Source of the DNA: Lentimicrobiaceae bacterium
GTDB taxonomy: Bacteria; Bacteroidota; Bacteroidia; Bacteroidales; Lentimicrobiaceae
NCBI GenBank assembly: GCA_028697695.1
Contig: JAQVEI010000081.1
Location: 1 to 8,438, forward strand
Direction: 5' to 3'
Length of the DNA stretch: 8,438 nucleotides
A program made the translations under genes and the position numbers. Under the pieces are notes generated by a model. That model was not told the DNA's origin, did no database searches, and worked only from the letters and a program-made list of their open reading frames with translations. Below, piece by piece: positions 1-6,901 of the stretch. Numbering within the stretch: position 1 is the stretch's first letter; each line of letters opens with the position of its first letter.

Positions 1-2
1 CT

Positions 3-310
3 ACCACATTTCTTACGCCTCAGTTGCTTTAAATATTTGCGCTGGGTGCTGGTTCTTTTGTGGTAGCGACATTGGCCGGCGTGCTGTTTGTTAAGTTTTT
101 CAACCTCTTCCTTAAAGAAGGCAACAAAATAAATCCCCTTATCGGTAACTCCGGCGTTTCGGCTGTCCCTGATAGTGCACGGGTTTCGCATGTTATCGGT
201 CTGGAATACGACAAAACCAACTATTTGCTCATGCACGCTATGGGACCAACGTTGCCGGCGTTATCGGCAGCGCCGTAGCTGCGGGTATCCTGCTGGGCTT
301 CCTGATGTAA
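3..310 (+). pseudogene. Sodium ion-translocating decarboxylase beta subunit, C-terminal fragment with two frame lesions
   Basis: This is the 3' end of an OadB/MmdB/GcdB-type membrane subunit, which couples decarboxylation of carboxybiotin to Na+ export across the inner membrane. The hallmark segment at 132-182 reads NPLIGNSGVSAVPDSAR and keeps the Asn, Gly, Ser and Arg that correspond to N373, G377, S382 and R389 of Klebsiella OadB. It is followed by LLMHAMGP, which in the family continues NVAGVIGSAVAAG. Two lesions are visible. An in-frame TAA at 30-32 stands where a sense codon is expected (AAA would restore it), between TPQLL and IFALGAG. One base is missing near 246-248, which sends the frame to a TAG at 276-278. 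The expected tail (NVAGVIGSAVAAGILLGFLM, stop at 308-310) reads cleanly in the next frame. The 5' part lies outside the window. Both lesions are close to the left edge, so poor sequence at a contig end is as likely as real decay. I cannot tell the substrate class (oxaloacetate, methylmalonyl-CoA or glutaconyl-CoA). Confidence 0.85.
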
Positions 311-328
311 AATTTAGCTTTCATGCGG

Positions 329-389
329 ACACCTTCGGGCTGCTTCAATGGTTAACCAATCCATTGCAGCCGGAAGGTGTTTTTGTTTT
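329..389 (+). terminator. Strong intrinsic terminator after the decarboxylase gene
   Basis: A long imperfect hairpin starts 18 bases after the expected stop codon. Bases 329-336 pair with 373-380, there is one G-G mismatch (337/372), 338-342 pair with 367-371, 343-345 bulge out, and 346-351 pair with 361-366. The loop is 352-360. A T-rich run (380-389, nine of ten bases T or G) follows at once on the plus strand. This is the classic shape of a Rho-independent terminator and the best one in the window. Confidence 0.85.
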
Positions 390-613
390 AGATAAGGGAT
401 GGAAAAAGTTTGTTATCCGGATATTCTTTAGGTAGTCGGATAAATTTTACCGTTTTTTTGTTGATGGGATACATGAAACTCATGCATCCGGGTTGCAAAA
501 AGTGGTCGCAAATCAGATCCATCTACCGAAGAAGCCCGCCTATTCTAACGAAAAGGGAAAAAACAGCCATCAATTAAATGTTTTGGCTTCTGCTGATGTT
601 CAATAAAAACATC

Positions 614-644
614 TTTATAATATCACAATCTATCCGTACTTTTG
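614..644 (+). promoter_or_regulatory. Predicted Bacteroidota-type promoter of glyS
   Basis: TACTTTTG at 637-644 matches the TAnnTTTG -7 element of the Bacteroidota primary sigma factor exactly. A TTTA at 614-617, 19 bases upstream, is one base off the TTTG -33 element. The -7 box ends only four bases before the ATG at 649. The expected transcription start is therefore at or next to the start codon, leaving essentially no 5' untranslated region. Confidence 0.65.
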
Positions 645-648
645 CAGC

Positions 649-2166
649 ATGACAAATTATGAAGAAGCTTTTAAAAAGATAACCGCCCACGCACGGGAAT
701 ATGGATTTGTATTCCAGTCGAGTGATATTTACGACGGACTGAGTGCGGTTTACGACTACGGTCAGAACGGTGTTGAATTAAAAAACAACATTAAAGACTA
801 TTGGTGGAAAGCCATGGTGCGTTATCATGAAAACATTGTAGGCATAGATTCGGCTATTTTTATGCATCCCACCATCTGGAAGGCTTCGGGCCATGTGGAT
901 GCCTTTAACGACCCGATGATAGACAATAAGGACTCCAGGAAAAGATATCGGGCTGACGTACTTATTGAAGATCACCTGGCCAAAATTGAAGAGAAGATCA
1001 ACAAAGAGGTCACCAAAGCGGCTGCACGTTTCGGCGATGCATTTGATGAAAATCAGTTCAGGGCAACCAATGCACGTGTGCTGGAAAATCAGTCAAAAAT
1101 TGATGCCATTAATGCCCGGTTTATTCACAGCCTGGAAACCAATGATTTGGCAGATCTGAAAAAGTTGATTGAAGAGCTGAATATAGTTTGTCCTGTATCG
1201 GGTTCACGCAACTGGACCGAGGTGCGTCAGTTTAACCTCATGTTTTCCACCCGCATGGGCTCTGTAACCGAAGACGCCAGTGCCATATACCTTCGCCCTG
1301 AAACCGCTCAGGGAATTTTTGTAAACTTTTTGAATGTGATGAAAACCGGCAGGATGAAAATTCCTTTCGGCATTGCACAAATTGGCAAGGCATTTCGCAA
1401 TGAAATCGTAGCCCGGCAGTTTATCTTTCGCATGCGTGAATTTGAACAAATGGAGATGCAGTTTTTCGTGCGGCCCGGCACCGAGTTGCAATGGTTTGAG
1501 TTCTGGAAAAAAGAACGCATGAACTGGCATCTGTCGCTTGGCATTGACAGCGAAAACTTCCGTTTTCATGATCACGAGAAACTGGCACATTATGCCAATG
1601 CAGCCACCGATATTGAGTTTAAGTTTCCTTTTGGGTTCAAGGAGTTGGAAGGCATTCACTCACGCACCGATTTCGACTTGTCAGCCCACCAGAAATTTTC
1701 AGGCAAAAAGATGCAGTATTTTGATCCGGAGCTCAACGAAAGTTACGTGCCTTACGTGGTGGAAACCTCCATAGGGCTGGATCGCACTTTTCTTGCTATA
1801 CTTAGCCACGCATATACCGAAGAAAAGCTGGAGGATGGTTCGGAGCGGGCCGTTATGAAGCTGCCTCCGGTACTTGCCCCGGTAAAAGCTGCCATATTGC
1901 CCCTGGTAGCTAAGGATGGACTACCCGAGCTGGCACGCAGCATAATGGATAACCTTAAGGTGGATTATAATTGTCAATACGAAGAAAAAGACTCCATTGG
2001 CAAGCGGTATCGCCGTCACGATGCCATTGGAACACCCTATTGCATCACCGTGGATCATCAAAGCCTGGAGGACAACACCGTAACTATACGCGAGCGCGAT
2101 ACCATGAAACAGGAACGGATTCCAGTAGAAAAAATCAGCGGCGTCATTGCAGCAAGGCTGAAATAG
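649..2166 (+). CDS. glyS: Glycyl-tRNA synthetase (single-chain, alpha2 type)
   Basis: Charges tRNA-Gly with glycine using ATP, in the cytoplasm. The 505-residue protein is a class II synthetase of the eukaryote-like single-chain homodimer type, not the E. coli alpha2-beta2 GlyQ/GlyS type. The N-terminus carries the family signature SSDIYDGLSAVYDYGQNG, followed by HENIVGIDSAIFMHPTIWKASGHV. YLRPETAQGIFVNF precedes motif 2 at about residues 249-275, FRNEIVARQFIFRMREFEQMEMQFF in pieces, with Arg250 and Glu252. Motif 3 is at 375-385 (IGLDRTFLAIL, Arg379). The anticodon-binding domain runs from about 407 (PPVLAPVKAAILPLV) to 500. Length is as expected for Bacteroidota. The ATG at 649 is supported by homology starting at once (EEAFKKITAHAREYGFVF), although no ribosome binding site precedes it. 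The gene stands alone on its strand and faces lspA tail to tail. Confidence 0.97.
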   Translation: MTNYEEAFKKITAHAREYGFVFQSSDIYDGLSAVYDYGQNGVELKNNIKDYWWKAMVRYHENIVGIDSAIFMHPTIWKASGHVDAFNDPMIDNKDSRKRYRADVLIEDHLAKIEEKINKEVTKAAARFGDAFDENQFRATNARVLENQSKIDAINARFIHSLETNDLADLKKLIEELNIVCPVSGSRNWTEVRQFNLMFSTRMGSVTEDASAIYLRPETAQGIFVNFLNVMKTGRMKIPFGIAQIGKAFRNEIVARQFIFRMREFEQMEMQFFVRPGTELQWFEFWKKERMNWHLSLGIDSENFRFHDHEKLAHYANAATDIEFKFPFGFKELEGIHSRTDFDLSAHQKFSGKKMQYFDPELNESYVPYVVETSIGLDRTFLAILSHAYTEEKLEDGSERAVMKLPPVLAPVKAAILPLVAKDGLPELARSIMDNLKVDYNCQYEEKDSIGKRYRRHDAIGTPYCITVDHQSLEDNTVTIRERDTMKQERIPVEKISGVIAARLK

Positions 2167-2237
2167 GGCTTGATTAGTGTAATAATCTGATTTCGGATAA
2201 AAAATCGGCTAAACTTGTAAATTTTTGATTTTAAGTG

Positions 2238-2301
2238 CTTCAGGTATGGGCCAAATTCCCATATCTGAAGGCGCATCATGTTTACCGGTTTTGCCGGTGA
2301 A
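2238..2301 (+). terminator. Two hairpins between convergent glyS and lspA
   Basis: Hairpin one has a 13-base-pair stem: 2238-2250 with 2258-2270, loop CCAAATT. Hairpin two has an 8-base-pair stem: 2281-2288 with 2294-2301, loop TTTTG. Each contains one G-U wobble when read as plus-strand RNA that would become a C-A mismatch in minus-strand RNA, so both fit glyS transcription better. Neither is followed by a clear U-run on either strand. They may end glyS transcription or act as RNA 3'-end stabilisers; termination itself is inferred. Confidence 0.5.
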
Positions 2302-2320
2302 AACCAAAATGGCCGATTGA

Positions 2321-2917
2321 CTACTTTTTAAAAAACTGTTTTTGAAAGATGACCATCAGCAATACGCCTATAGTGATGGACGAGTCGGCTATATTAAACA
2401 CAGGTCTGAAAAAGATAAATTCGCTGCCTCCCCATCCCGGCACCCAATCGGGAAAGGTTCCCTGAATGATAGGAAAATACAGCATATCAACCACACGCCC
2501 ATGTAAGAAAGGGGCGTAACCTCCGCCTTCGGGGAAGAGCCGGGCAACTTCAAAATAGTTGCTGCTACTGAAAATCATACCATAAAATGCGCTGTCAATC
2601 ATATTCCCAATGGCACCTGCAAGCACCAGCGACAAGCTTATAATCAATCCATTACTTACCTTTTTACGTGTAATCAGGTACAAATAATAGATGATACCCA
2701 CTATGGCAACTATTCGAAAAACCGACAGCAGCAGTTTTCCGTAGTTACCGCCGATCTGCATGCCGAAGGCCATGCCGGGGTTTTCAGTAAAATGTATGAT
2801 AAACCAGTTGCCCAGCACGTGAATCTCTTCACCCATCATCATATGGGTTTTTATCCAGATTTTTACGGCCTGATCAATAATCAAAATTAAGACAACAATA
2901 AAGAGGGCTTTTTTCAA
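2321..2917 (-). CDS. lspA: Lipoprotein signal peptidase (signal peptidase II)
   Basis: Inner-membrane aspartyl protease that cleaves the signal peptide of diacylglyceryl-modified prolipoproteins just before the lipobox cysteine. The 198-residue protein has four hydrophobic segments (about residues 4-20, 61-82, 88-106 and 176-191). Family motifs are present in order: D15 in the first segment, ENPGMAFGM at 45-53, GNMIDS at 104-109 with catalytic Asp108, GRVVDMLYFP at 140-149, and FNIADSSI at 174-181 with catalytic Asp178. The loop at 110-139 between the catalytic aspartates, with PEGGGYAPFLHG, and the RPVF segment are longer than in E. coli (about 164 residues) and fit the Bacteroidota form. 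The start is a TTG at 2915-2917; no in-frame ATG lies just upstream, and the M/LKKALFI start agrees with the family. It is the last gene of the ileS-dksA-lspA series. The beta-helix lipoprotein at 7205 would be a substrate. Confidence 0.95.
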   Translation of the reverse strand: MKKALFIVVLILIIDQAVKIWIKTHMMMGEEIHVLGNWFIIHFTENPGMAFGMQIGGNYGKLLLSVFRIVAIVGIIYYLYLITRKKVSNGLIISLSLVLAGAIGNMIDSAFYGMIFSSSNYFEVARLFPEGGGYAPFLHGRVVDMLYFPIIQGTFPDWVPGWGGSEFIFFRPVFNIADSSITIGVLLMVIFQKQFFKK

Positions 2918-2963
2918 GTAGTAGAGTATTAATACAATAAACTATCGGATACACATGCAGAAA

Positions 2964-2987
2964 CCCGGTCGGTTTTCACTGACCGGG
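2964..2987 (-). terminator. Hairpin between the dksA-like gene and lspA
   Basis: A GC-rich 9-base-pair stem (2964-2972 with 2979-2987, one G-T wobble) closes a TTTTCA loop. Read on the minus strand it lies 59 bases after the dksA-like stop and is followed by only three U residues before CUGCAUG. It looks like a partial (attenuating) or weak terminator. I see no good TAnnTTTG box between it and lspA, so some read-through into lspA is likely. Confidence 0.55.
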
Positions 2988-3046
2988 CGATATATGAAAC
3001 ACATAACAGCCAGAAGTTTCATTCTTTAAAATGATGTGTCGGCTTG

Positions 3047-3454
3047 CTAATTTTTACCCTGATTTAGTTTAGCTTCTATACTGAGGGTTGCATGAGGCAC
3101 AATTCTCAGGCGTTCCTTGGAGATTAGCTTTCCGGTAGCTCTGCAAACCCCGTAAGTTTTATTTTCTATACGAATCAGAGCATTTTCAAGCGCGGTAATA
3201 AACTTATCCTGGCGGGCCGCCAGTTTGCTGTTTTCTTCCTTGGAGTTGACCTGATAACCTTCTTCCAGCACCTTAAATGTAGGCGATGTATCACTGATAT
3301 CATGCTCATTGCTGTTGGCAAAAGCTTCGGTCAACATTTTTAAGTCGCGACGTGCTTTGTCCAGTTTTTCGAGTATAATTTGTTTGAACTCTTCCAGTTC
3401 CTCGTCAGAATATTTGTTTTTCAGGGTTTCTTCCTGTGCATTTGCTTTCTTCAT
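3047..3454 (-). CDS. DksA/TraR-family transcriptional regulator lacking the zinc-finger cysteines
   Basis: Proteins of this family bind in the RNA polymerase secondary channel and adjust initiation, often together with ppGpp. The 135-residue protein has an acidic/basic helical N-terminal half (about 15-48 and 65-98) that should form the coiled coil. A tip loop NEHDISDTSPT keeps two aspartates, D52 and D55, with the D-x-x-D spacing of the E. coli DksA tip (D71, D74); the A76 equivalent is Ser57. The C-terminal globular part reads YGVCRATGKLISKERL and then VPHATLSIEA. At the four positions that are zinc-binding Cys in classic DksA (CxxC-x17-CxxC) it has Cys104, Thr107, Ser125 and Ala128, so zinc binding is not expected. 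I chose the ATG at 3454, giving MKKANAQ; an upstream TTG at 3466 would add only four residues. The gene starts 43 bases after ileS. A near-match -7 box (TATGTTTA, 3484-3477) may give it a promoter of its own besides read-through. Confidence 0.9.
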   Translation of the reverse strand: MKKANAQEETLKNKYSDEELEEFKQIILEKLDKARRDLKMLTEAFANSNEHDISDTSPTFKVLEEGYQVNSKEENSKLAARQDKFITALENALIRIENKTYGVCRATGKLISKERLRIVPHATLSIEAKLNQGKN

Positions 3455-3497
3455 GATTGCTAACAATTGAAATTGGTAAACATACTTATTTTACTTC

Positions 3498-6400
3498 TTA
3501 TAATTTTTGAACGCTTACTGTTGCCTGTAAATTGTCAGTCAGTTCCACATTTATACTTTTAGCTGGTTCAATGGCATCAGTAAAACGGAACGATTCAGCA
3601 AGAGTTTCTGAACAAATATAAGAATAATTATTCATAAGGGCATCACTCAGCCCATTGTTTTTCACCACCTCTATGGCAATTTTATCGGTTACCTCAAATC
3701 CAAGATCTTTACGGATGTTTTGGATGCGGTTGATCAGTTCACGGGCAATCCCTTCCTGGCGCAATTCTTCGCTTATGGACACGTCCAATGCTACAGTAAG
3801 GCTGCCTTCGGTGGCTACTACCCAGCCGGGAATATCTTCGGTAATTACCTCCAAATCTCCTTCAACAAGTTGTACCTGCTCTCCCTGGATGTTTAAATTC
3901 AGCTTTCCTTCAGCTTCATATTGGGCTATGCCGGACTGACCTATGTTAACCAATTCCGCAGCAATTTGTTTCATCAGCTTGCCATAGCGTGGTCCGAGGG
4001 CTTTAAAATTGGCTTTCACCTTTTTCACCAGTATGCCCTGACCGGAGATGTATTCGATGTTCTTTACATTTACTTCGCTCGTTATCAGTCCTTTAACTGC
4101 TTCAACCTGCTCTTTGAAAGATTCATCAGAGGCCGGTATCATTATGCGGCTAAGCGGCTGTCTTACCCGTATGCGATGTTGCTTACGTAAGGACAATACC
4201 ATGGATGAAATCTTTTGAGCAAGCTGCATGCGTTCTTCCAGGCTTTTGTCAATTAACTGTTCATCTGCTTTCGCGAAATCGGCCAGATGTACAGAGGTAG
4301 CCTTGTTGCGCGAGGTAATTGAATTGAGATCGGTAAACAAACGGTCGCTGAAAAAAGGTGCAATAGGAGCTATGAGTATGGCAACCGATTCAAGGCAGGT
4401 GTAAAGTGTCTGATATGCCGAGATTTTATCGGTGGTATAGTCGCCTTTCCAAAAACGTCTGCGCGACAAGCGAACATACCAGTTGCTGAGGTGTGCATCC
4501 ACAAAATCAGCAATGGCGCGCCCCGCTTTGGTAGGCTCATAGTCTTCGTAGTAACTATCCACAGCCATAACCAGACTGTTAAGCTCTGAAAGAATCCAGC
4601 GGTCAATTTCCGGACGATCTTCGTGTGCAATTTCAGCCTCTTTATAAATAAAGCCATCTATATTGGCATAGAGTGCAAAGAAGCTGTAGGTATTGTATAG
4701 TGTTCCAAAGAATTTGCGTTGAACCTCGGCAATGCCATCCAGATCGAATTTGAGGTTGTCCCATGGCTGAGCATTGGTAATCATATACCAACGGGTGGCA
4801 TCGGGGCCGTATTTTTCGATGGTTTCAAACGGATCAACGGCATTTCCCAAACGCTTCGACATTTTATTGCCATTTTTGTCTAAAACCAAGCCGTTGGATA
4901 CCACGGTTTTGAAAGAGACAGAATCAAATACCATGGTTGCGATGGCATGCAGCGTGAAGAACCATCCGCGGGTCTGGTCAACACCTTCGGCAATAAAATC
5001 GGCCGGGAAGTATTCGCTAAGATGCTCTTTGTTTTCAAATGGATAATGGAACTGGGCAAAAGGCATGGCGCCGGAATCGAACCACACATCTATGAGGTCG
5101 GTTTCCCGCAACATTTTTTTGCCGGAAGGCGACACCAGCACGATGTCATCTACATAAGGCCGGTGAATATCGAAAGTGCTGTAGTTTTCATCAGAATTAT
5201 CCCCCGGAATAAAGGATTCCAATGGGTTCACTTTCATGAAACCGGCTGCGACAGATTTTTGAATTTCTTCTTTTAACTGGCTTATGGAGCTGATACAGCG
5301 CACCTCCTGTTTGTCTTCACTCATCCATATAGGCAGAGGGGTACCCCAATACCTTGAGCGGCTGAGGTTCCAGTCAACCAGATTTTCGAGCCAGTTACCA
5401 AAACGTCCGCTGCCGGTTGCCTCGGGCTTCCAGTTGATGGTTTTATTCAGCGCGAGCATCTCATCGCGGTAAGCGGTAGTACGTATGAACCAACTGTCGA
5501 GGGGATAGTACAATATGGGCTTATCGGTTCTCCAGCAATGTGGATAGGAGTGCTCATATTTTTCTGTTTTAAATGCCCGGTTTTCCTTTTTAAGTTTAAC
5601 AATGATGTCGATATCCACATTGTCTTCTTTGGCAGGGTCATAATCGGTTGCATATTCGGCTTTTACATAGCGGCCGGCAAATTCGCCCATTTCGGCTGTA
5701 AACCTGCCGTGGCGATCAACCAGGGTAAGGGCACCAATACCGTTCAGGCGGGCCACTTTAAAGTCATCGGCACCAAAACTGGGAGCAATATGCACTATAC
5801 CGGTACCGTCTTCAGTGGTAACAAAATCGCCGCTAACCACGCGGAAAGCATCGCCCTCTTCGGGTTGTGCATAAGGCAGCAGTTGTTCATAACGCATACC
5901 TTCCAGTTCACTTCCTTTCCAGCAGCCACTCACAGCAAAGGGTATGGCCTTTTGTCCGGCTTCATAATCTTCCAGCCTTAATTCAGCATTCTTCTCCGGG
6001 AAATATTTTCCGCAAAGCTCTTTGGCAAGGACAACAGTAACAGGTTCAAAGGTGTAAGGATTGAAGGTTTTTACCTTTACATATTCTATGTTTTTACCAA
6101 CAGCCAGGGCCGTATTGCTGGGTAAGGTCCAGGGCGTGGTGGTCCAGGCAATAAAGAACAAATCACCGTGAAGGCCGGTAAACAATTTCTCCGATTGGTC
6201 GTTGCGAATCACCTTAAACTGAGCCACTACCGTATTGTCTTTAACATTGCGATAGCAACCGGGCTGATTCAACTCATGGGTGCTCAGGCCGGTACCGGCA
6301 GCCGGAGAAAAAGGCTGAATGGTATAACCCTTGTACAACAAGCCTTTATCAAACAATTCGCCCAGCAGAAACCAAAGGGTTTCCATGTATTTATTGTCGA

Positions 6401-6854
6401 AGGTAATGTAGGGATGTTCCAAATCAACCCAGTACCCGATGCGACGGGTGAGGTCATCCCACATATCCTTGTATTTCATTACCTCGGTGCGGCAGGCTTT
6501 GTTGTATTCGTCTACCGAAATTTTTTTGCCAATATCTTCCCTGGTAATGCCCAGTGTTTTTTCTACGGCAATTTCAATGGGCAATCCATGGGTATCCCAG
6601 CCGGCTTTACGATTCACCAGAAAGCCTTTCATGGTTTTGTAACGGCAGAAGATATCTTTAATGGCACGTGACATCACGTGGTGAATGCCTGGAACACCAT
6701 TGGCCGAAGGGGGCCCTTCATAAAAAATAAAAGGCGTGCTCTCGCGGCGAATTTCGAGACTTTTTTGAAAAGTATTCTCTTTTTCCCATTGCTTCAGCAC
6801 TTCGTTGCCGATGGCTGACAGGTCAAGTTGTTTATATTCAGGATATTTATTCAT
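3498..6854 (-). CDS. ileS: Isoleucyl-tRNA synthetase, type 2 (eukaryote-like) with GIHH signature
   Basis: Charges tRNA-Ile with isoleucine and edits mischarged valine; cytoplasmic class I enzyme. The 1118-residue protein begins MNKYPEYKQLDLSAIGNEVL. The catalytic Rossmann signature reads GPPSANGVPGIHH, with GIHH at 56-59 where most class I enzymes have HxGH. The CP1 editing domain lies at about 190-420, with AWTTTPWTLPSNTAL (236-250) and GTGIVHIAPSFGADDF (350-365), which carries the conserved editing-site Asp. NLSRSRYWGTPLPIW (496-510), WFDSG (591-595), DQTRGWFF (626-633) and KMSKR (664-668) complete the active site. The anticodon-binding helical domain follows at about 745-905, then a C-terminal DUF5915-like domain (about 930-1118) in place of the zinc finger of E. 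coli-type IleRS. KMSKR, SPAAGTGLSTHELNQPGCY and the C-terminus all mark type 2. I start it at the ATG at 6854, which has AGGAG five bases upstream; a TTG at 6896 would add 14 unsupported residues. Confidence 0.97.
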   Translation of the reverse strand: MNKYPEYKQLDLSAIGNEVLKQWEKENTFQKSLEIRRESTPFIFYEGPPSANGVPGIHHVMSRAIKDIFCRYKTMKGFLVNRKAGWDTHGLPIEIAVEKTLGITREDIGKKISVDEYNKACRTEVMKYKDMWDDLTRRIGYWVDLEHPYITFDNKYMETLWFLLGELFDKGLLYKGYTIQPFSPAAGTGLSTHELNQPGCYRNVKDNTVVAQFKVIRNDQSEKLFTGLHGDLFFIAWTTTPWTLPSNTALAVGKNIEYVKVKTFNPYTFEPVTVVLAKELCGKYFPEKNAELRLEDYEAGQKAIPFAVSGCWKGSELEGMRYEQLLPYAQPEEGDAFRVVSGDFVTTEDGTGIVHIAPSFGADDFKVARLNGIGALTLVDRHGRFTAEMGEFAGRYVKAEYATDYDPAKEDNVDIDIIVKLKKENRAFKTEKYEHSYPHCWRTDKPILYYPLDSWFIRTTAYRDEMLALNKTINWKPEATGSGRFGNWLENLVDWNLSRSRYWGTPLPIWMSEDKQEVRCISSISQLKEEIQKSVAAGFMKVNPLESFIPGDNSDENYSTFDIHRPYVDDIVLVSPSGKKMLRETDLIDVWFDSGAMPFAQFHYPFENKEHLSEYFPADFIAEGVDQTRGWFFTLHAIATMVFDSVSFKTVVSNGLVLDKNGNKMSKRLGNAVDPFETIEKYGPDATRWYMITNAQPWDNLKFDLDGIAEVQRKFFGTLYNTYSFFALYANIDGFIYKEAEIAHEDRPEIDRWILSELNSLVMAVDSYYEDYEPTKAGRAIADFVDAHLSNWYVRLSRRRFWKGDYTTDKISAYQTLYTCLESVAILIAPIAPFFSDRLFTDLNSITSRNKATSVHLADFAKADEQLIDKSLEERMQLAQKISSMVLSLRKQHRIRVRQPLSRIMIPASDESFKEQVEAVKGLITSEVNVKNIEYISGQGILVKKVKANFKALGPRYGKLMKQIAAELVNIGQSGIAQYEAEGKLNLNIQGEQVQLVEGDLEVITEDIPGWVVATEGSLTVALDVSISEELRQEGIARELINRIQNIRKDLGFEVTDKIAIEVVKNNGLSDALMNNYSYICSETLAESFRFTDAIEPAKSINVELTDNLQATVSVQKL

Positions 6855-6859
6855 TAATG

Positions 6860-6864
6860 CTCCT
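6860..6864 (-). promoter_or_regulatory. Shine-Dalgarno-like AGGAG before ileS
   Basis: AGGAG on the minus strand, five bases before the ATG at 6854, fixes this ATG over the upstream in-frame TTG at 6896. A purine-rich site like this is uncommon in Bacteroidota, and the other starts in this window lack one. Confidence 0.6.
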
Positions 6865-6893
6865 GTATGATTAAGCCAGTGATTTAAGAGGTG

Positions 6894-6901
6894 CAAAAGT
6901 A
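6894..6901 (-). promoter_or_regulatory. Predicted -7 promoter element of the ileS cluster
   Basis: TACTTTTG read on the minus strand matches TAnnTTTG exactly and is the same octamer as in front of glyS; both are followed by CA. It predicts a transcription start near 6888-6890 and a leader of about 35 bases containing the AGGAG site. I see no clean TTTG -33 element at the usual 19-21 base distance. There is no room for a T-box leader. The box also overlaps the alternative TTG at 6896, which argues against that codon as the start. Confidence 0.6.

Larger units (their letters stand above)
311..648. other. Intergenic region between the decarboxylase gene and glyS
   Basis: This 338-base gap holds the terminator at 329-389, a weaker inverted repeat (TTATCCG at 413-419 against CGGATAA at 437-443, followed by a T-rich stretch at 444-459) and the glyS promoter just before 649. 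A 34-codon open frame at 473-577 has no recognisable product. I see no tRNA, riboswitch or T-box leader; in particular there is no long structured leader directly upstream of glyS. Confidence 0.6.

Noticed and set aside
413..443. Inverted repeat TTATCCG/CGGATAA with a 17-base spacer
   Set aside because: Only seven base pairs and a long loop; it could be a back-up terminator or an operator but nothing else supports either.
473..577. 34-codon open frame (MKLMHPGCKKW start) upstream of glyS
   Set aside because: Basic short peptide with no family match and no promoter box; lengths like this occur by chance. It could be a leader peptide only if shown to be conserved.
1204..1659. 151-codon open frame on the minus strand opposite glyS
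   Set aside because: It lies wholly antisense to the conserved catalytic core of glycyl-tRNA synthetase, and its translation matches no family I recognise; codon structure of the sense gene explains it.
6168..6671. 167-codon open frame on the plus strand opposite ileS (also 5538-5981)
   Set aside because: Both are antisense to well-conserved IleRS segments and show no motif, promoter or family resemblance.
6855..6896. Longer IleRS with 14 extra N-terminal residues from a TTG
   Set aside because: The TTG overlaps the predicted -7 promoter box, the extra residues do not look like the family, and AGGAG supports the ATG at 6854.
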